DNA of 6,554 bases from a bacterium (GTDB taxonomy: Bacteria; Actinomycetota; Actinomycetes; Actinomycetales; Actinomycetaceae). Each line of letters starts with the position of its first letter. Within the stretch, counting starts at the first letter, position 1. Position numbers and translations under genes: made by a program. The notes under the pieces were generated by a model. That model was given only the letters and a program-made list of their open reading frames with translations, did no database searches and was not told where the DNA came from. Positions 5,444 to 6,554 of this stretch are shown here, in pieces. Location: NCBI GenBank assembly GCA_030544165.1, contig JAUNRP010000006.1, forward strand, positions 15,708-22,261, written 5' to 3'.

Positions 5444-6289
5444 GTGAACATCCCCACCGCCGGCACCGTGCTCCTGGCCGCCACCCCCATCGGCGAGGTG
5501 TCCGATGCGCCCCCGCGCCTGCTCGCCGCGCTCCAGGAGGCGGATGTGGTGGCGGCGGAGGACACCCGCAGGCTCCTTGACCTCGCCGGGCGGTTGGGCA
5601 TCCGGATCGGGGGCCGGATCGTCTCGCTGCACGAGCACAACGAGTCGGCTCGTGGGGCGGAGGTGGTGGCCGCCGCGGGCGAGGGGCGGTTCGTGGTGGT
5701 GGTGACGGACGGGGGGATGCCCTCCGTCTCCGATCCCGGTTACCGGGTGGTCCAGGCGGCGATCGCCGCCGGGGTGCGGGTCTCGGTGCTGCCCGGGCCG
5801 TCCGCGGTTCTGACCGCCCTCGCCATCTCCGGACTGCCCACGGACCGCTTCGCGTTCGAGGGCTTCCTCCCCCGCAAGGATGGCGAGCGGGACCGTGTGC
5901 TGGCGGGCCTTGCGCAGGATCCGCGCACGCTGGTCTTCTTCGAGTCCCCGCGGAGGGTCTCGGAGGCGCTGGCCGCGATGGCGCGGGCGTTCGGGGGCGA
6001 TCGGCCGGCCGCGGTGTGCCGGGAACTCACCAAGACCTATGAGGAGGTCCTGCGCGGGACCCTGACGGAACTCGCGGAGAGGACCGAGGGGGGCGTGCTC
6101 GGGGAGGTGAGCATCGTCGTCGGGGGAGCGGAGGCCGAGCGGGCGGACCAGGCGGAGGCGGCCGCGGAGGTGGCGGCGCTTGCTTCGATGGGGTTGCGGC
6201 TCAAGGACGCCGCGGCGCACGTGGCGGCCCGGACGGGGCTCTCCACGAGGGAGTTGTACCAGGGAGCCCTCGCACTCCGTGAGGATTAG
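5444..6289 (+). CDS. rsmI: 16S rRNA (cytidine(1402)-2'-O)-methyltransferase RsmI
   Basis: This 281-residue SAM-dependent enzyme methylates the ribose of C1402 in the decoding centre of 16S rRNA. The length is normal for the family. The tetrapyrrole-methylase-like fold is shown by TVLLAATPIGE (8-18), VVAAEDTRRL (35-44), SLHEHNE (61-67), TDGGMPSVSDPG (88-99), LPGPSAVLTALAISGLP (116-132), FEGFLPRK (138-145) and FFESPRR. The LKDAAAHVAARTGLSTRELYQ stretch forms the usual C-terminal helix-turn-helix-like part. Two small deviations from the common form are visible. TPIGN is TPIGE, and SDAGTP is TDGGMP, the latter close to a form frequent in actinobacteria. The GTG at 5444 begins 8 nt after the -10-like TAGACT and places the first strand immediately after the start. 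The gene is divergent from pmt with 24 bp between start codons, an arrangement conserved in actinobacteria without an obvious functional link. Confidence 0.97.
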   Translation: MNIPTAGTVLLAATPIGEVSDAPPRLLAALQEADVVAAEDTRRLLDLAGRLGIRIGGRIVSLHEHNESARGAEVVAAAGEGRFVVVVTDGGMPSVSDPGYRVVQAAIAAGVRVSVLPGPSAVLTALAISGLPTDRFAFEGFLPRKDGERDRVLAGLAQDPRTLVFFESPRRVSEALAAMARAFGGDRPAAVCRELTKTYEEVLRGTLTELAERTEGGVLGEVSIVVGGAEAERADQAEAAAEVAALASMGLRLKDAAAHVAARTGLSTRELYQGALALRED

Positions 6290-6380
6290 GCCACGGCTGC
6301 GGTGGCGGTTCTTGCAGGCCCTTGGCGCTGGCTCCTCGCGCGGACCCTCGCCGCCGCCGCCGGCTCGCTCTCTTCGCCGA

Positions 6381-6444
6381 CATGCCCCTGGGGATCACAG
6401 GTGCCCAGTGATATCACGTCGCCACTGTGATCCGTGCGGGCATG
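6381..6444. repeat. 64-bp nested dyad between rsmI and a convergent gene
   Basis: Three pairs of complementary arms share one centre, between 6412 and 6413. They are CATGCCC/GGGCATG (6381-6387, 6438-6444), GGATCACAG/CTGTGATCC (6392-6400, 6425-6433) and a central perfect palindrome GTGATATCAC (6408-6417). The 4-nt and 7-nt spacers are equal on both sides. It lies between the ends of two converging genes. It may therefore be a bidirectional terminator, although no T-run is present on either side, or a protein-binding site. The rest of the gap (6290-6478) shows only a weak GCCAC/GTGGC hairpin at 6290-6306 and no gene. Confidence 0.65.
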
Positions 6445-6478
6445 TTCTGGAGGTGCGGGAGAAAGTGAGGGGTGCAAG

Positions 6479-6554
6479 CTACTGCGCGGGGAAGGCCTCT
6501 CCGGAAACCACGTACTCCACCCCCGCCTCGGCCATGGCTTCGCGGGCGGCGGCG
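6479..6554 (-). CDS. C-terminal end of an unidentified protein (5' part outside window)
   Basis: Reading leftward, 24 codons ending in TAG encode AAAREAMAEAGVEYVVSGEAF followed by PAQ. Third positions are nearly all G or C, as in the neighbouring real genes, and the amphipathic helix then beta-strand pattern looks like a genuine protein end. It would be convergent with rsmI. The fragment is too short to assign a family. Confidence 0.5.
   Translation of the reverse strand, partial: AAAREAMAEAGVEYVVSGEAFPAQ

Noticed and set aside
5420..6220. N-terminal extension of pmt across rsmI
   Set aside because: The translated extension is antisense to the clearly conserved rsmI and lacks membrane or domain features. 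The GTG at 5419 gives the family-typical N terminus.
6393..6432. GlxR/CRP-type operator
   Set aside because: The TGTGA and TCACA halves point outward and lie too far apart, and the central GTGATATCAC has a 2-bp rather than a 6-bp spacer.

Overview
This window is chromosomal DNA from a GC-rich actinobacterium, possibly of the Micrococcales. Third codon positions are almost all G or C and several genes start with GTG. The head-to-head pair of a protein O-mannosyltransferase (pmt) and rsmI is a conserved actinobacterial arrangement, seen for example as Rv1002c/Rv1003 in Mycobacterium tuberculosis. The genus cannot be fixed from sequence alone. I see no insertion sequence, CRISPR array, complete tRNA or rRNA.

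Left part (1-2494): a leftward, 3'-truncated HAD phosphatase resembling the 3'-phosphatase domain of polynucleotide kinases stands back to back with a rightward three-gene operon. The operon encodes a one-domain VOC protein with the full residue set of an extradiol ring-cleavage dioxygenase, a fumarylacetoacetate hydrolase-family enzyme and a PcaC-like carboxymuconolactone decarboxylase. The last two overlap by 4 bp. Together they look like a small catabolic module for ring opening and processing of an aromatic compound. The substrate is unknown, and no oxygenase, transporter or regulator is visible here.

Middle (2495-3517): a Pro/Gln/Gly-rich protein with two membrane helices is followed by a strong GC-rich hairpin, probably a terminator serving both directions. 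About 360 bases without a gene come next, unusually dense in inverted repeats. They form either the 3' untranslated region of pmt or an unrecognised structured RNA or element.

Right part (3518-6554): pmt runs leftward and rsmI rightward from starts only 24 bp apart. Each GTG start has a TANNNT -10 element exactly 7 nt upstream, and the two -10 elements share one TA step. This suggests a bidirectional promoter producing two leaderless mRNAs. After rsmI, a gap of about 190 bp before the 3' end of a convergent unidentified gene contains a 64-bp nested dyad whose three pairs of arms all centre on the same point.

The genes are mostly familiar. The points most worth following up are the pmt/rsmI promoter, the dioxygenase/hydrolase/decarboxylase operon, the structured gap after pmt and the 64-bp dyad.
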